A stretch of DNA of 64,000 nucleotides from Endocalyx cinctus (lineage: Eukaryota; Ascomycota; Sordariomycetes; Amphisphaeriales; Apiosporaceae), in NCBI GenBank assembly GCA_001600455.1, contig BCKC01000007.1, positions 487,394-551,393 on the forward strand, read 5' to 3'. The position numbers were made by a program, and so were the translations under genes. Under the pieces are notes generated by a model. The model saw only the letters and a list, made by a program, of their open reading frames with translations. It was not told the origin of the DNA and searched no databases. Each line of letters begins with the position of its first letter. Within the stretch, counting starts at the first letter, position 1. Positions 33,901 through 46,790 of this stretch are shown piece after piece.

Positions 33901-36222
33901 GGAGAGTTGATTAGAAAGGCTGGTGACGGGGTCCTCTCCAGCCTTCTTCCCACTCTTGAGGAAGGTTTGCAAACGTCGACGGATACAGATGCCAGGCAAG
34001 GTATCTGCCTTGCGTTGAAAGAACTCATCGCCTCGGCTTCTGAAGAAGCACTAGAAGATCATGAGAAAACGCTTATCTCTGTTGTGCGAACTGCTCTTAC
34101 TGACTCGGACGATGAAGTCAGAGAAGCTGCTGCTGAGGCATTCGATTCGTTGCAGCAGATCATTGGCAAGCGTGCCATTGATCAAGTTCTTCCGTATCTG
34201 CTCAGCCTTCTACGTTCCGAAGACGAAGCGGATAACGCACTATCGGCTCTTCTGACCCTCTTGACCGAAACAACCCGATCCAATGTCATCTTACCAAATC
34301 TTATCCCAACTCTCACAGCACCACCGATCTCGGCTTTCAATGCCAAGGCCCTCGCGTCGTTGTCTCGAGTCGCAGGTAACGCGATGAACCGACGGCTACC
34401 CAGCATCATAAACTCACTCATGGACAACATCGTCAATGCCAAGGACGAAGAACTCCGCAGCGATCTAGAATCCTCTTTTGATACCGTTATTCAGTCTATT
34501 GATGAATACGATGGGCTGAACACTGTGATGAATGTGCTCCTCCAGCTTGTCAAAAACGACGACCATCGTAAGCGTGCAGTCACAGCTTCACGCCTCGCAA
34601 AGTTCTTTGCAAACTCTTCCGTGGATTATTCACGTTACAACCAGGATATTATCCGTGCTCTTCTCATATCGTTCGACGATAGTGATAAGGACGTCGTCAA
34701 AGCGGCATGGTCTGCCCTCAGCGAATTTACCAAAAATCTCAAGAAAGAAGAGATGGAGGCATTGGTTCCGTCTACAAGGCAGACAATACTCCAAGTCGGC
34801 GTGGCAGGTGCGAACCTTCCTGGTTTCGAACTACCTAAAGGAATCGGCGCAGTTCTACCTATCTTCCTTCAAGGTCTCATGAATGGTACCGCGGAACAGC
34901 GTACCAGCGCTGCTTTGGCTATTTCAGATATCGTCGACAGGACCAGCGAAGGCTCTCTTAAGCCATTTGTCACGCAAATTACAGGACCTCTCATCCGTGT
35001 AGTATCTGAAAGGTCAACAGACGTTAAAGCCGCTATTCTACTGACGCTGAATAATCTACTTGAGAAGATGCCATTGGCACTCAAACCGTTCCTTCCACAG
35101 CTACAGCGAACATTTGCGAGATCATTGGCAGATCCCACGAGCGATTTATTACGTTCACGGGCAGCTAAAGCATTAGGAACCCTAATCAAGTTCACACCGC
35201 GTGTGGACCCTCTGATTGCTGAGTTGGTGACGGGATCAAAGACAGCTGACCCCGGTGTTAAAACTGCCATGCTAAAAGCCTTGTATGAGGTTGTTAGTAA
35301 AGCCGGTGCAAACATGGGCGAAAGTTCGCGAACAGCAGTATTAGGTCTCATCGACATGGAGACAGATGCTAAGGACGGTGCAATGGTTGTCACTAACGCC
35401 AAACTTCTTGGTGCCTTAATCAAGAATGTACCATCTGAAGTTGCTAATAGCTTGATAAAGAACCGAGTGACGACAACTCACTTCACCAGTTCATCGGTTC
35501 TTGCACTTAACGCCGTATTTGTCGAGTCGCCACAGGTATTACTTGAGAGCCCGATGGCCGCAGATCTGCCCGATATCCTTGGTGAGGGCATGTCAAACAA
35601 GAACGTAAGTTTGGCTCTACGCGCCTTTGTGTTGCTATGTCACATTTTACTAACAAATTCTATATAGCTTTTCGTGGCCGATAATAGTATTCTTGCAACA
35701 GGAAAATATCTCCTAACAGACTCTCCGAAGACGTTTGAGATGACCAAGCCACTATTTTCGACGCTTGCAACGATAATTGGGCCCGGTAATCCAGGCTATT
35801 CACGACGGCTGGCGTTGGTGATTGTACGTACGGTTTCACGTGCAAATATGGAGATGGTTCGTCCACACTTGCCATTATTGGCGCCTCCTGTGTTCGCGTC
35901 GGTGCGAGATCCGGTGATACCAGTCAAGCTAGCGGCCGAAGCGGCCTTCATCGAGCTTTTCGGCGTGGTGGACGAAGAGACAAAGGTGTTCGAGAAGTAC
36001 ATGAGCGGCTCCGGGTCTGAGCTCCCGGCGAATACGAAGAGAAGTATGCAAGATTATTTCAAGAGAGTGGCAGTCCGTTTGGGTAACCAGGCAAGAGAAA
36101 GGAGAGATGCTGAAGGTGGCCAAGGAGGATTAGGTTTGAGTAATGACGAAGTTGAAGATGAGAAAGAGATTTGGAGTGTGGGTGCAGTGGAGATTGGGGG
36201 TGGTGTATTTTCTCAGGATTAG
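27947..36222 (+). CDS. gcn1: GCN1, ribosome-bound activator of the Gcn2 kinase
   Basis: Exons 27947-28097, 28221-30298, 30352-35604 and 35668-36222 (introns of 123, 53 and 63 bp) give 2678 residues; an in-frame ATG at 27959 would give 2674. Almost the whole protein is HEAT-type helical repeats, for example SLPDIIPPLTGVLNDSHKEV and LLPELERGLADDSYRIRL. The length and repeat order fit GCN1 of yeast (2672). In the family, the middle resembles the HEAT region of elongation factor eEF3 and a segment around residues 2050-2430 binds the RWD domain of Gcn2; these positions are taken from yeast, not proven here. GCN1 works with GCN20 on stalled ribosomes to trigger eIF2alpha phosphorylation on amino-acid starvation. 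The reading frame is intact. Confidence 0.95.
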
Positions 36223-36749
36223 GGAGAGAATACTTAACCAGCAAACTGGATCAGAAGGATCAATTTTTATGTATATACTGAAATAGAGAGAGAGAGAGAG
36301 AGAGATACGGGGAAGAAATCACGAGCTCATATAAAAATCCAAGAAGTTAAATAAAGCATACACCAGATATACTATAGTGAAGGAGACGGCAAGATGGTGG
36401 GTGGTATTATGAATGTGAAGAAACATCCATTATCCATATTATGTACTTCAATGAATACTAAACCAGTATATGCAGCATTACAGTGATATGTTACTAGTGG
36501 ATATTTGTAAAAGTTGATTAAAGCCAGCACAGACCATGTTGAGTAAGGTCATGTGATTTACACTGCCCTCCTCGCTTAGTGGAACTAATTGGGGTTAGTG
36601 TCCACAATCAAATCTCTCAAGGCTCTGTCAGAAATTCTTGATCAGTAAAGGTGGAAGAGGGGACTCCCATTTTTATCAATTACCACAACCCTCAACTTCA
36701 TACTAACCCAACAGCAAAATTTGACCATCACGCAGCATCAAAATTCAAG
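36223..36749. other. Intergenic region between GCN1 and eL19
   Basis: 527 bp with an (AG)n microsatellite at 36284-36305 and a TCACATGA-type word near 36548-36558 (minus orientation). It is presumably GCN1 3' UTR followed by the ribosomal-protein promoter. Confidence 0.5.
36284..36305. repeat. (AG)n microsatellite
   Basis: About eleven AG dinucleotides downstream of the GCN1 stop codon. Confidence 0.85.
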
Positions 36750-37790
36750 ATGTAAGTGACTCCAACATCAATTTAATTCTATCCTACCAATTCCCAGAAA
36801 CTGCGACAACTATATATCCATTAAAAGCTTTTTTATAAAGGTTTGAAATATTCGAAAGGATTCGGTTATAATTTTATAGCAGATCCTCGCGAATCAGTCA
36901 AATCGTTCACTTAATTTATATTCATCAAGTCTAGCCTACCGCAGATACATCGGATCATGTTAGAGCATTATACTTGCATGTTTTTTCTTTATGAAACTAA
37001 TTCGACTTCTTAATCTTGTAGGGTCAACCTCCGTACTCAGAAACGCCTCGCCGCGTCCGTCATCGGATGCGGAAAGCGCAAGATCTGGCTCGACCCCAAC
37101 GAAGTCAGCGAAATCTCCAACGCGAACTCCCGACAGACCATCCGAAAGCTCGTCAGCGATGGCCTCATCATCCGCAAGCCCGTCACCATGCACTCGAGAT
37201 CCCGTGCCCGGGAGCTGAACCTCGCCCGACGTGATGGCCGACACCGAGGTTTCGGTAAGAGAAAGGGTACCGCCGACGCTCGTATGCCTCAGTACGTTCT
37301 TCCCCGACCACCAGAACCACCTTTTATCACCGCAGCCGTTTGAAATCTTACCTCGAAACGGTTTAGTAAAGGAACTTCATTTTATTAACAATTTTCGTTT
37401 AGGCAAGTTCTATGGATGCGACGTCTCCGAGTTCTCCGCCGTCTCCTCGTCAAGTACCGCGCCAGCGGCAAGATTGACAAGCACCTTTACCACGAGTTAT
37501 ACCACCTGAGCAAGGGTAACACCTTCAAGCACAAGCGAGCCCTAGTTGAACACGTATGTTACAATCCGATTTAGTTAAATTTTCAAAAAATTTTAGAGTA
37601 GGGACAGTCACATTTACAGATGGCTAATATATTTCTCCAGATTCACCGTGCCAAGGCCGAGAAGGCGCGTGAGCGTGCCCTCCAGGAGGAGATGGACGCT
37701 AAGAGACAGAAGAACCGGGCTGCTCGTGAGCGTAAGGCGGAGAGACAGGCTGCGAAGAGGAGCGCCGCCGCTGGTGAGGAGGAGGCATGA
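36750..37790 (+). CDS. rpl19: 60S ribosomal protein eL19
   Basis: Exons 36750-36751, 37022-37291, 37403-37553 and 37641-37790 give 190 residues. The first coding exon supplies only the A and T of the start codon; the G comes from the next exon after a 270-bp intron (GTAAGT...TGTAG), and translation then reads [20 protein letters not shown]. The body is typical eL19: [59 protein letters not shown] and a long basic C-terminal helix ending EEEA. A start codon split by an intron is, to my memory, also found in budding-yeast RPL19 genes, so it is probably ancient. The product is a core component of the large cytosolic subunit. Confidence 0.95.
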
Positions 37791-39670
37791 AGGGTTACTT
37801 TAGGAAAAACATGACGACATATAGGCATATCTCTCAACTTAAGCTGTGAAGTTAAAGAGAGACGTGTCTTATGAATCAGGAATCTGAGACGGCTGCATTC
37901 GGAGTATATGGTTGGGTCTCTCTCTATCTCCTTCCGCCCTTTGGTCGTATTTCATCTACCGCTGGGCTTGCATGTATGACATCACAAAACGGAATTTATG
38001 GTCTCACGCCTGATAATCGTCTGATAATGTGCCTCAATATACGACGTGACTTAATAATGAGCCATCATGTAGTCGGATACTGCGTAACACTGCATGCCCG
38101 AGAAAGGGAGGGGAGAAGAAAAAAAAAACAAGCGAATTCACCTACAAAAAGATGCTTGAGAATAACGTTGACCCATGCATGACTTATCCAGAGATAGTCA
38201 AACTTGAATACTCCACAGGTTGTCGCTATTTCGGATCCAAGGTTCGATGTTAACTGCTTGTCTTATTATGTTCCTTCTTTCACCATCTTCACCGAGATTG
38301 GTATCATATCAACGCCATCGTAGCTAGGTAAATAAGCTAAGGGCTGTGACATGTTCCGTACGATAATTAGGTTTGTTCTAGATGAGGCATGTCTGATAAA
38401 TTGGGTGCAGGATTTCCACATACTGTAGTCGTTAGGTAGAAGAAATACTCAAGCTGTATTATTATGCCCCAAATTTTAACACGGATCTTGCTGCTATACT
38501 GGCCAGTTTTAGAGCGTTTCACTCGAACGCCCATCTGGCCTCGTACTATGCTTTCAGAACGAAAAATTCAATCTACATATGAACATGCTACCATTTGAAA
38601 ACGTATATTTCCTGGCCTGAATATTAACTTTTGGGGGGAAATACTAAGACATGATTGTCGTTGCTCTTGGGATAACACTAGCTAGTCATGGATTGAGAAT
38701 ACATAGGTATCTAGGCAGGTATACAGGTTGTTTCTTATATTACAAGGTGCTTCATTCGCTCGAACCAGAGCATGATTTCATACATAAAGGATAACAAAAT
38801 TGAACTCAATTTGATCAACTATTTGTTTTGGATCAGATGTTTTTAAATTGTCTCTTGAAAAGGTGGTGAGATGCCGCCAGAGACATATCAGCATGCCTCC
38901 CGCGATGAAGCGGAAAACTAGATCTGCTGGGTAAAGCGAACTCGTCACATCCAATATAGTTGATACAGAAGAAAAGGAAGAAAAAAAAATGTAGAGGGAA
39001 TTTTGGTTCAGCGTTAAAATAGTGAGTGGATTGATAATATTAGGTCACATGACTGATAAGCTTTACAGGTTCAAGGGCCTGAGCATTCGCTTCCATTTCA
39101 CAGTGTACTGGGTACCTGTCAACCTGTGTATACACAGTACAGTGTATAACACCCCAGTCGTCTACGCTAGTATAATGTAGGACAGCTGGAGATAGGCACT
39201 GCAGATAATAGTACCTATCTCCGATTATTAGTGTAGGCTTCGCTCGAGTCTCCAGTATGTCTTATGAACATCCATATGTACTCCGTACACATTTACTAAA
39301 TATGCACTTATTGGGGGTTTAATGCTAGGCTAGTAGATTGTTCTATTAGTATATGTATCTACTTATAGTAGTAGCTGGTAATTGATCGGCCATAAGGTAT
39401 CTAGCAGCCTAGGTACCTAGGTAGTTACTTAAAAGAATAACTTTTATAGGCTTATAGGCCTTTTACCTACCCTGGATATAGTGCCTATCATGAACTCTAC
39501 CGTAGGACCGGCGTAAACTAGGTGGGTAGGTGGATGTGCCGGCAATTGACCGATCTCGCAACTAAATCTCACGATTTTGAACTCGTTATAGTGAACTTTG
39601 AATCCTGTTGTTCCAACTATGGCAATATAATTACCAGAATCACTTTCTCACTTAGAACACCTAATATTTA
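37791..39670. other. Intergenic region between eL19 and SHMT
   Basis: About 1.9 kb without a supported gene. It contains TACCTAGGTA-like words (39400-39425), a GTCACATGAC word at 39044-39053, and small palindromes such as GTGTATACAC near 39125. Confidence 0.5.
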
Positions 39671-41534
39671 ATGTTCACACACAAAGCTATGTCCCTATCC
39701 AGCGTCCGAGGCACATCGCGTGCCATCCGCTCTTTGTCGAGATGGCCAACTCCTCTGACGGTACAGAATGGCGCCAGGAGAGCTCAATCCTCAATCAAGT
39801 TTGAAGGACAGCATAGGGTATAGGCGACCCAATACTCGAATTGAGACATGCAGATTGAATCTAATGCTAACCGTGAGCGTGTACAGTTGTTATCTGCCCA
39901 CCTCCAACAAGCTGATCCTGCCGTCTTCGATATTATTGAAAAAGTACCCAATTCTACATGAAATCGAGCGATCGGATACAGCATCAATTATATTGACCGT
40001 TACTGTAGGAAAAAACGAGACAGAAGCATTTCATCAACCTTATCCCGTCGGAAAATTTCACATCACAGGCTGTACTCGATGCCCTAGGAAGTGTTATGCA
40101 AAGTACGAGAGCAGAGTACTGCTTCTACGCAACTATTTCGAATAGTCGCTAATCATCTCCTATAGATAAATATTCCGAGGGGTACCCAGGCGCTAGATAC
40201 TATGCCGGCAACGAGTTTATTGACCAGTCCGAGAGGTTGTGTCAGCAGAGAGCCCTCGAGGCTTTTGGCTTAGACGAGAAAGAATGGGGGGTAAACGTCC
40301 AACGTGCGTGCGATCGCAAATACTTTATTCTTTCAATGATATTCAAGTCTACTTGGCACAATATAAATACTAACAGAATTTACGTATCACAGCTCTTTCC
40401 GGCGCCCCTGCAAATCTTTACGTCTATTCCGCTCTAATGGGTACTCACGACCGACTTATGGGATTAGACCTCCCTCATGGCGGACATCTTTCCCACGGCT
40501 ATCAGACCCCGACCAAGAAAATTTCGGCTGTTTCCAAGTATTTCGAGACCGTTCCGTACCGATTGAATGAAGAGACGGGCTTGATAGATTATGAGAAACT
40601 GGACGAACTGGCTCAAATCTATCGACCCAAGATCATCGTAGCGGGTGCCAGTGCTTATGGCCGATTCATCGATTACAAGAAAATGAAGGAGATCTCTGAT
40701 AAGGTGAATGCCTACCTATTGGCAGATATCGCCCATATTTCCGGCTTGATTGCGGCAAAGGTTATTCCCGGCCCCTTCAGCTTTGCTGATATCGTAACCA
40801 CAACGAGTCACAAGAGTCTTCGTGGCCCCCGAGGTGCCATGATTTTCTTCAGGAAGGGAGTCCGGAAGGTCAAGCCCAAAACGAAGGAGGAGATCATGTA
40901 CGATCTCGAAGGCCCAATTAATAACTCCGTGTTCCCGGGTCACCAAGGCGGTCCTCATAACCACACCATCACAGCACTGGCCGTGGCATTAAAGCAAGCT
41001 CAAAGCCCGGAATTCCGCGCCTATCAAGAACAAGTTCTTTCAAACGCAAAGGCCCTGGCGACTCGACTGGGCGAGTCCAAGGGCAGCGGCGGTCTCGGAT
41101 ATAAGTTGGTGAGCGGTGGTACAGATAACCATCTTATCCTTGTAGATCTAAAACCTCAGAACGTCGACGGCGCTCGCGTGGAACGAGTACTTGAGTTGGT
41201 GGGTGTGGCTAGCAACAAGAATACGGTACCCGGCGATAAGTCTGCCATGATACCCGGAGGTCTTCGCATAGGCACGCCGGCGATGACCACGCGAGGTTTT
41301 AACGAAGACGACTTCGTCAGAGTAGCCGATATCATTGGACGGGCGGTAGTAATTGCTGCGCGGTTAGACAAGGCGGCGCGTGCAGCAGCAGAAGAAAAAG
41401 GCGAGAAGTACAAACTCAAGTCCTTCTTCGATTTCCTCGGCAACGGCGAAGAAGACGCCGAAATCGTGCAGCTAAGGGCAGAGGTAGCTGACTGGGTAGG
41501 GACGTACCCTCTCCCATGGGAAGCGAAGCCATGA
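39671..41534 (+). CDS. Serine hydroxymethyltransferase, mitochondrial type
   Basis: Exons 39671-39817, 39887-39943, 40009-40102, 40166-40303 and 40393-41534 give 525 residues (519 if the in-frame ATG at 39689 is used). The N-terminus ([20 protein letters not shown]) is basic and lacks acidic residues, like a mitochondrial targeting peptide; mature sequence begins near [17 protein letters not shown]. Family blocks: [58 protein letters not shown] and the PLP-lysine block [14 protein letters not shown]. The enzyme interconverts serine and glycine with tetrahydrofolate, feeding one-carbon metabolism. Every intron is short (63-89 bp), and each junction falls inside a conserved block, which makes the model firm. 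It is the only folate enzyme in the window. Confidence 0.94.
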
Positions 41535-44500
41535 CGTGAATGTGCAGGTCAAGGTCGCTTCACGATGCACCATATGTGAGAAGGAAAGGGAGAGGCACAT
41601 GCTTTATGCAAATGAGCCAAGTCTGGGGCACAGACTCTCTGCACCGAACTAGGGACCGGGAGTCCCTTGTTAACGTACATTCCATTTTTAATATTTTCCC
41701 CCGTGGACTGTTTTTATTGGGAAAGGCACCTCAACGTAGCATTAGAGTTTTGTTCTTTTTTTGGGGTGGGGGATTTCGATTATGGGTCGTGTTTCTGGTG
41801 CGAACCATGTCATGTTCATGATGGCTTCATCTACGTCATGCTTTATTGGGACATTCACGCTACATATTCTTGTAAGCGACGAGCTGGAGATGGCGTGGTT
41901 ATTTTTACTGTTACGGGGTTATACGTATTCGCTTCTGAGTCGTACCCGTGCACGTGGGATGGAACAGTATGTAGAGCCATCAAATTTCCAAGGTTGACCA
42001 TATCGTCTTTTACCAGATTACAGATGAGGTCATTTCGGTGATAAATACGACCCATTTTGTCGACGTCAGCAGAACGGGGCCAGACAAGGAATCATAAGCA
42101 GCGACATATTACGAACGGTCTTATCTATCTACGTTGCCGGGGTAGATTATTTGTAGAACCATAAAAAAAAAACTCCGATGGGACCCATTCAGGGCGATGC
42201 TCGGGTCATGAATGCCTTATCACCTACATTAGCCACCTAAATAACGATACTAGATTAAATATCCCGACTCGTACGAGTGTTCTTAGTCGCTTAAATCCAT
42301 CGATGATGGTGATACAATGAATTACTCTTGTCGACGCATCCTTCATGTGTTTGATATTGTACTGATAATGATGAAGCTCTTAAAGCATGACAACAACAGT
42401 GGCAGGAAACTATGTAACTACATGAAACAAGCAGATTACAGACCAATTAGTCGATCAGAGTATATACACGGCGTAGAGGCTATACTATCACTATATGCTT
42501 AGACAGCGCGTATTCCAAATCGACGGTAGCTGATAAGTTCCGTCTGGTCTTCTATCATGAGGGCAATTCTATATAAGCATGGGGTTGTATGCCTAAACTT
42601 CGGCACTTAGTATCTACCTATTAGATTCGGTAGAATGATGCGGTATAGATATTGAGAGAGTTGCTCGTCTTTTACACTCATCTTCCAGCGCCGACAAGAC
42701 AAGATACATAATATCACAAAACTCGTTGTATGTAATGGGGTAATGGGAGGGGGGAGGGGCAGAGGGGTAAGTGGAAGAAGATTGCGCTCGGGATGTACTA
42801 AATAGGAAATGATTAAGCGACAGGGCATATACTGAATATAAAATAATAATTGCATGTGAAATCATGAACAAAAGGATTGCCTACTCCGGGTAACGCGGCA
42901 GCCATACGACAGTAGTGCCTCAAACAAGGGATGAATGATTGGACGACGTGCTTCTTGCGGCCTCATGTGTTACACCACGGATAAGTACACTAGGAGGTTA
43001 GTAGGTACTTATTTATTCTATCATTATAGCACTGCAACGGCGGACAGAGCTGAATAGGTTAAAGAATGATAAATATCCGAGAAAATATATATTTATTGTT
43101 TTAAGTTGCGGTACCGAGTTAACAGAATAGGAATGTGTGGCGAAATCCACTTGTTATGCCCGTGGAGATACATGGTATTTGATCGTGACTACATATGTAT
43201 AGTATCGTGGATGCGGACGCCAAGAAACCAACTCTTTAATAAAGAGCCTCATCGAGATTTTCAGGCACGGGTTCTAAGATCTTAATTTAATTATTCAAAA
43301 TACACCATCGTGAACCGGTACTGCATATGATATTTTCAAACTCTCCATAGTAGACCAAACGCTTTTATTTTCCACGTGTCAGTTTGCTAGGAACAGGAAA
43401 ATAATAACAAGAACGATTCAGATACAAAAAGTAGAATAAACAGCAGACGCATTCGTCATTAAGCAGCATATAACAGCAGTACTTTCGTCATTGTACACCA
43501 GTTGTGTCCATCGCTTTTTTTTTTTTTCCTTAGATATTCCGTAAATCTATACATACATGTGGATCAACAGCTCCATCAAACCACATTGTGGATTGTACTT
43601 TTCCATGTAAGTCAGGCCACTATATGCGGAGTGTGCATCCTACTCTAACTTGTAAAGAATAAGTCAAATAATGCGGTTTTCAGCAGCGAACCCAAATGAC
43701 GCCAGTGTGTCTGGGCGTCTGCAGAATCCCCCGTTCGTGCAGCGGCGACGTTTGATGCATTGCTTTGGCTTTGGAAGCACTATTTACCACGTTATCACTA
43801 TCTTGCCACCCCATGGATATGACGATATTCTATCTTATCACAAGAATATTTTTCATCCCAAAAAATTTCTGACTTGCGTATTAAAAAAAAAAAAAAAAAG
43901 AGATAAAGGGGGGTAAAGTAAAACATCATTACATATACCCCTTTTTTATTTACTAGTCAGGAGTAAAGCAGACAAGTATCTACCATGATTTCTTTCCAAC
44001 ATCAAAGATAATCAGTCAATAGCGAAATAACCTGTAAGTCTAGTGAGATGACAGGTCGGTAGGCTATGATTGGTGAGCGGTAAGAAGTAATCAATGGTTT
44101 AACACATGTTCGGCTTGAAGGGGAATTCCCAATGCAAGTAATATTCTAGCTGATCTTATCATTAAGCGTGTCTGTCTAGCTGTCTACAGTAGGAACGGTT
44201 TATACTAAAATGTAATCAAGGATTATCCAGGTCGCTATTTTTTCCTGTCGTGTCACCTTAAGCACCTTAAGTTTCTTTCTCTTTATAGTAACTTGAAATA
44301 GAACATGGCTGGATAAACGGTATTACAAGCGCTACGATTTTAGAGACGGGTTCGGCGGTAGGCCCGCGTCAACCGCAAGGTTCCGGCGCTTCTGTTATAT
44401 AAAGATTTTCTAGTCTCTAGACCATTATGATTGCGAATCTCATGCCAAACAGTATATAAATATATCTACTATACGTATGTATACCAGAACATACAGTACT

Positions 44501-46790
44501 AATTTACATCTAACAGATAGACCCAAACGTAAAGCCGTGGCCTGGTCCCTTTGTCATCTAAGACATGTCTAAACCGACCGATCTGCTAGATTCGGTTAGT
44601 GATAAGGGAAGCTAGAGAGAGGAGTCTTTCATTAGAGGTTGACAATTAAGGGATCCTCATTGTTGATCCATATCAACTTATTCAACCTATCGGCGGTGTG
44701 GTTACAAGGTGTATGTTGATAAATAATAGTAATAATAAAAAAAAAAAACGAGGCCTCCTAATCCATATTACGCCGGCTGGCCGGGCAGAAATGATTGATT
44801 AGGGGCCGATAGGGACCCGATAAAACGGGCTGACGGCGTATTACGATATGAAGGTTGATTGATTATTCAGGGAAGCTGACCAAGATGACGTCAGACTCAT
44901 GCGGCTACCAGAAGGAGTCCCACAGATCTACGTATAAACATCCGAGTTGTTCTCGTCCTTCAAACTACAATTTAATAAATTTGACATGTAACAGCATATG
45001 GCGGCTAATGATATCAATGTAACTTTTTAGTACCTGCGGCATAATGTCATATAGTGCATTTTACAATACTATACAAAGCTGACAACCAATATTACGATAT
45101 ACTTCGAAGTATCTTGACCGTAATTACACTGTGTTCTTACTGTTTTCTTGTACTTTACTTTTACCCCTCAAATATCCACTTTTGGAGTATTAAAAGTTAA
45201 CGCATCCATTCCTACACATCTACTCCATCTATCCAGGCATGTATTACTATGTACTATCCTACCTGATACCCTCTCTACACGTACGTGTAACCGAGGAAGA
45301 AGAAATCTTGTGAAGAAATAGGTCTCTCGGTCCGATCTATAGGAATAATCCTTGTAAATCTATATTGAGATCTCTTCGGTTTTGATATACCCAAGTTAAC
45401 AAGTCAAATAAGTGATATACATACTACCGTATCAGTCATGTATACTAGATATCTTTTAACCACTTGAGCAAGTAGTGAATACCTGCTTAATCAATCTATA
45501 CACGTATTATACTCAAGTATATTCGACTTTAATAAAGGTCGAGTCGTGCTAACGGGAACATGAGTCTATCGTGTCGGCGCTACTACGTTAGCCGCTATCT
45601 ACAACCTCACATTTTCGGACGTGCATCTCACAAGTGAGACGTTACAGTCCTTTTAGTGCTTAGGTAAAAAACCCTTCTTACAGTACGCCACCATCTCACA
45701 TGCACTTTCAAAGCACGATTACATTATTGCACAGCGTTTCTAAAAATTTTCATACCACTATTATCCCCCGTATCCACAACGATATGAAGCCGTTAAGACC
45801 CTGTATGGTTAAGAGGATGTGACGCCAAGGACCCGCTACCTAACTGTGTCATCCTGCACGTATACATCCTGACTCTTTCTATACTATTCCCACATTATTT
45901 TCTGCGGGTTACGAAGACTTGTCGGCTTCTAGTCGTTCATCGGGCAACTCCACATGAGAACAATGGCGAAACCCCTCCTACCACCCCTCCTCCTTGTCGA
46001 ATCAAGACCCTGATTTGCTTACCTGCCATCCAATCACGGTAAGTGAATCTGAAATTCGCTTGTTAACCTGTCTAGGATGAACAGACGTAATTTCCATCCA
46101 CGACCCTACACTAGTGGCTGAGAGGTAATCCTCAACCTGCGAGGGACCAACACAAGGCTGAGGAGATGTATAATGGCGTAGGTGTGAGGTGGGTGAGAGC
46201 CACCCATTTCGGGATGTTTTTCTTGCCTGCCCGTGTTACATCCATGACGATTGACGTCTTCTCACGTCGTTAAACTACCATCATTCCTCACGCATATCAT
46301 GCATACACACTACTGTATTTACTTAATGTAACTAGATGTGACGCCGCATTGCTAAATACTTCGGTGGTAATTTAAACACCCGATGTGGTTTTATACTCCC
46401 TCCTAGTTGGGTGAGGCCCACTACTTAGGTATCCACCATATCCACTTATCCCTGACTCTGAGCATACTATGTATCTCTTGTCGATGTTTGGATTGACAAG
46501 AGGTGTATCTTATCCACCGACATCCACACATGGCAAATCGATCGAGCGTCTGAAAGAACAGACTTCGGCATCCTCTCGTCTGTGTATATATATGGGGGTT
46601 CCCCAGCCCGTCTCCAGTTTGAAATCCATCATCTTCCATCTTCCCCTCTATCATCTCCATAAGACCACAAAAAACTGCAGGCAGTCGAGCACAGCTTTAT
46701 TAAACCTCCTTCATAAGACAATTCACTTTGCTGTCCTAACGCTTGTTAAGTTCATATCATATAACATCTTACCCACATCTTCACATCACC
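41535..46790. other. Gene desert of about 5.3 kb
   Basis: No frame shows a plausible protein and no exon chain could be built. The sequence is moderately A+T-rich but not RIP-like, with homopolymer runs (for example poly-A at 43880-43898) and pyrimidine-rich DNA before the next gene. It could hold long UTRs, non-coding RNA or decayed sequence; nothing specific is supported. Confidence 0.5.

Noticed and set aside
38230..38260. GGTTCGATGTT resembling a tRNA B box
   Set aside because: No matching A box, acceptor stem or anticodon arm at proper spacing; none of the other TTCGA sites gave a tRNA either.
41667..42041. 124-codon open frame after SHMT
   Set aside because: It lies in the expected 3' flank, lacks family features and overlaps other equally long frames.
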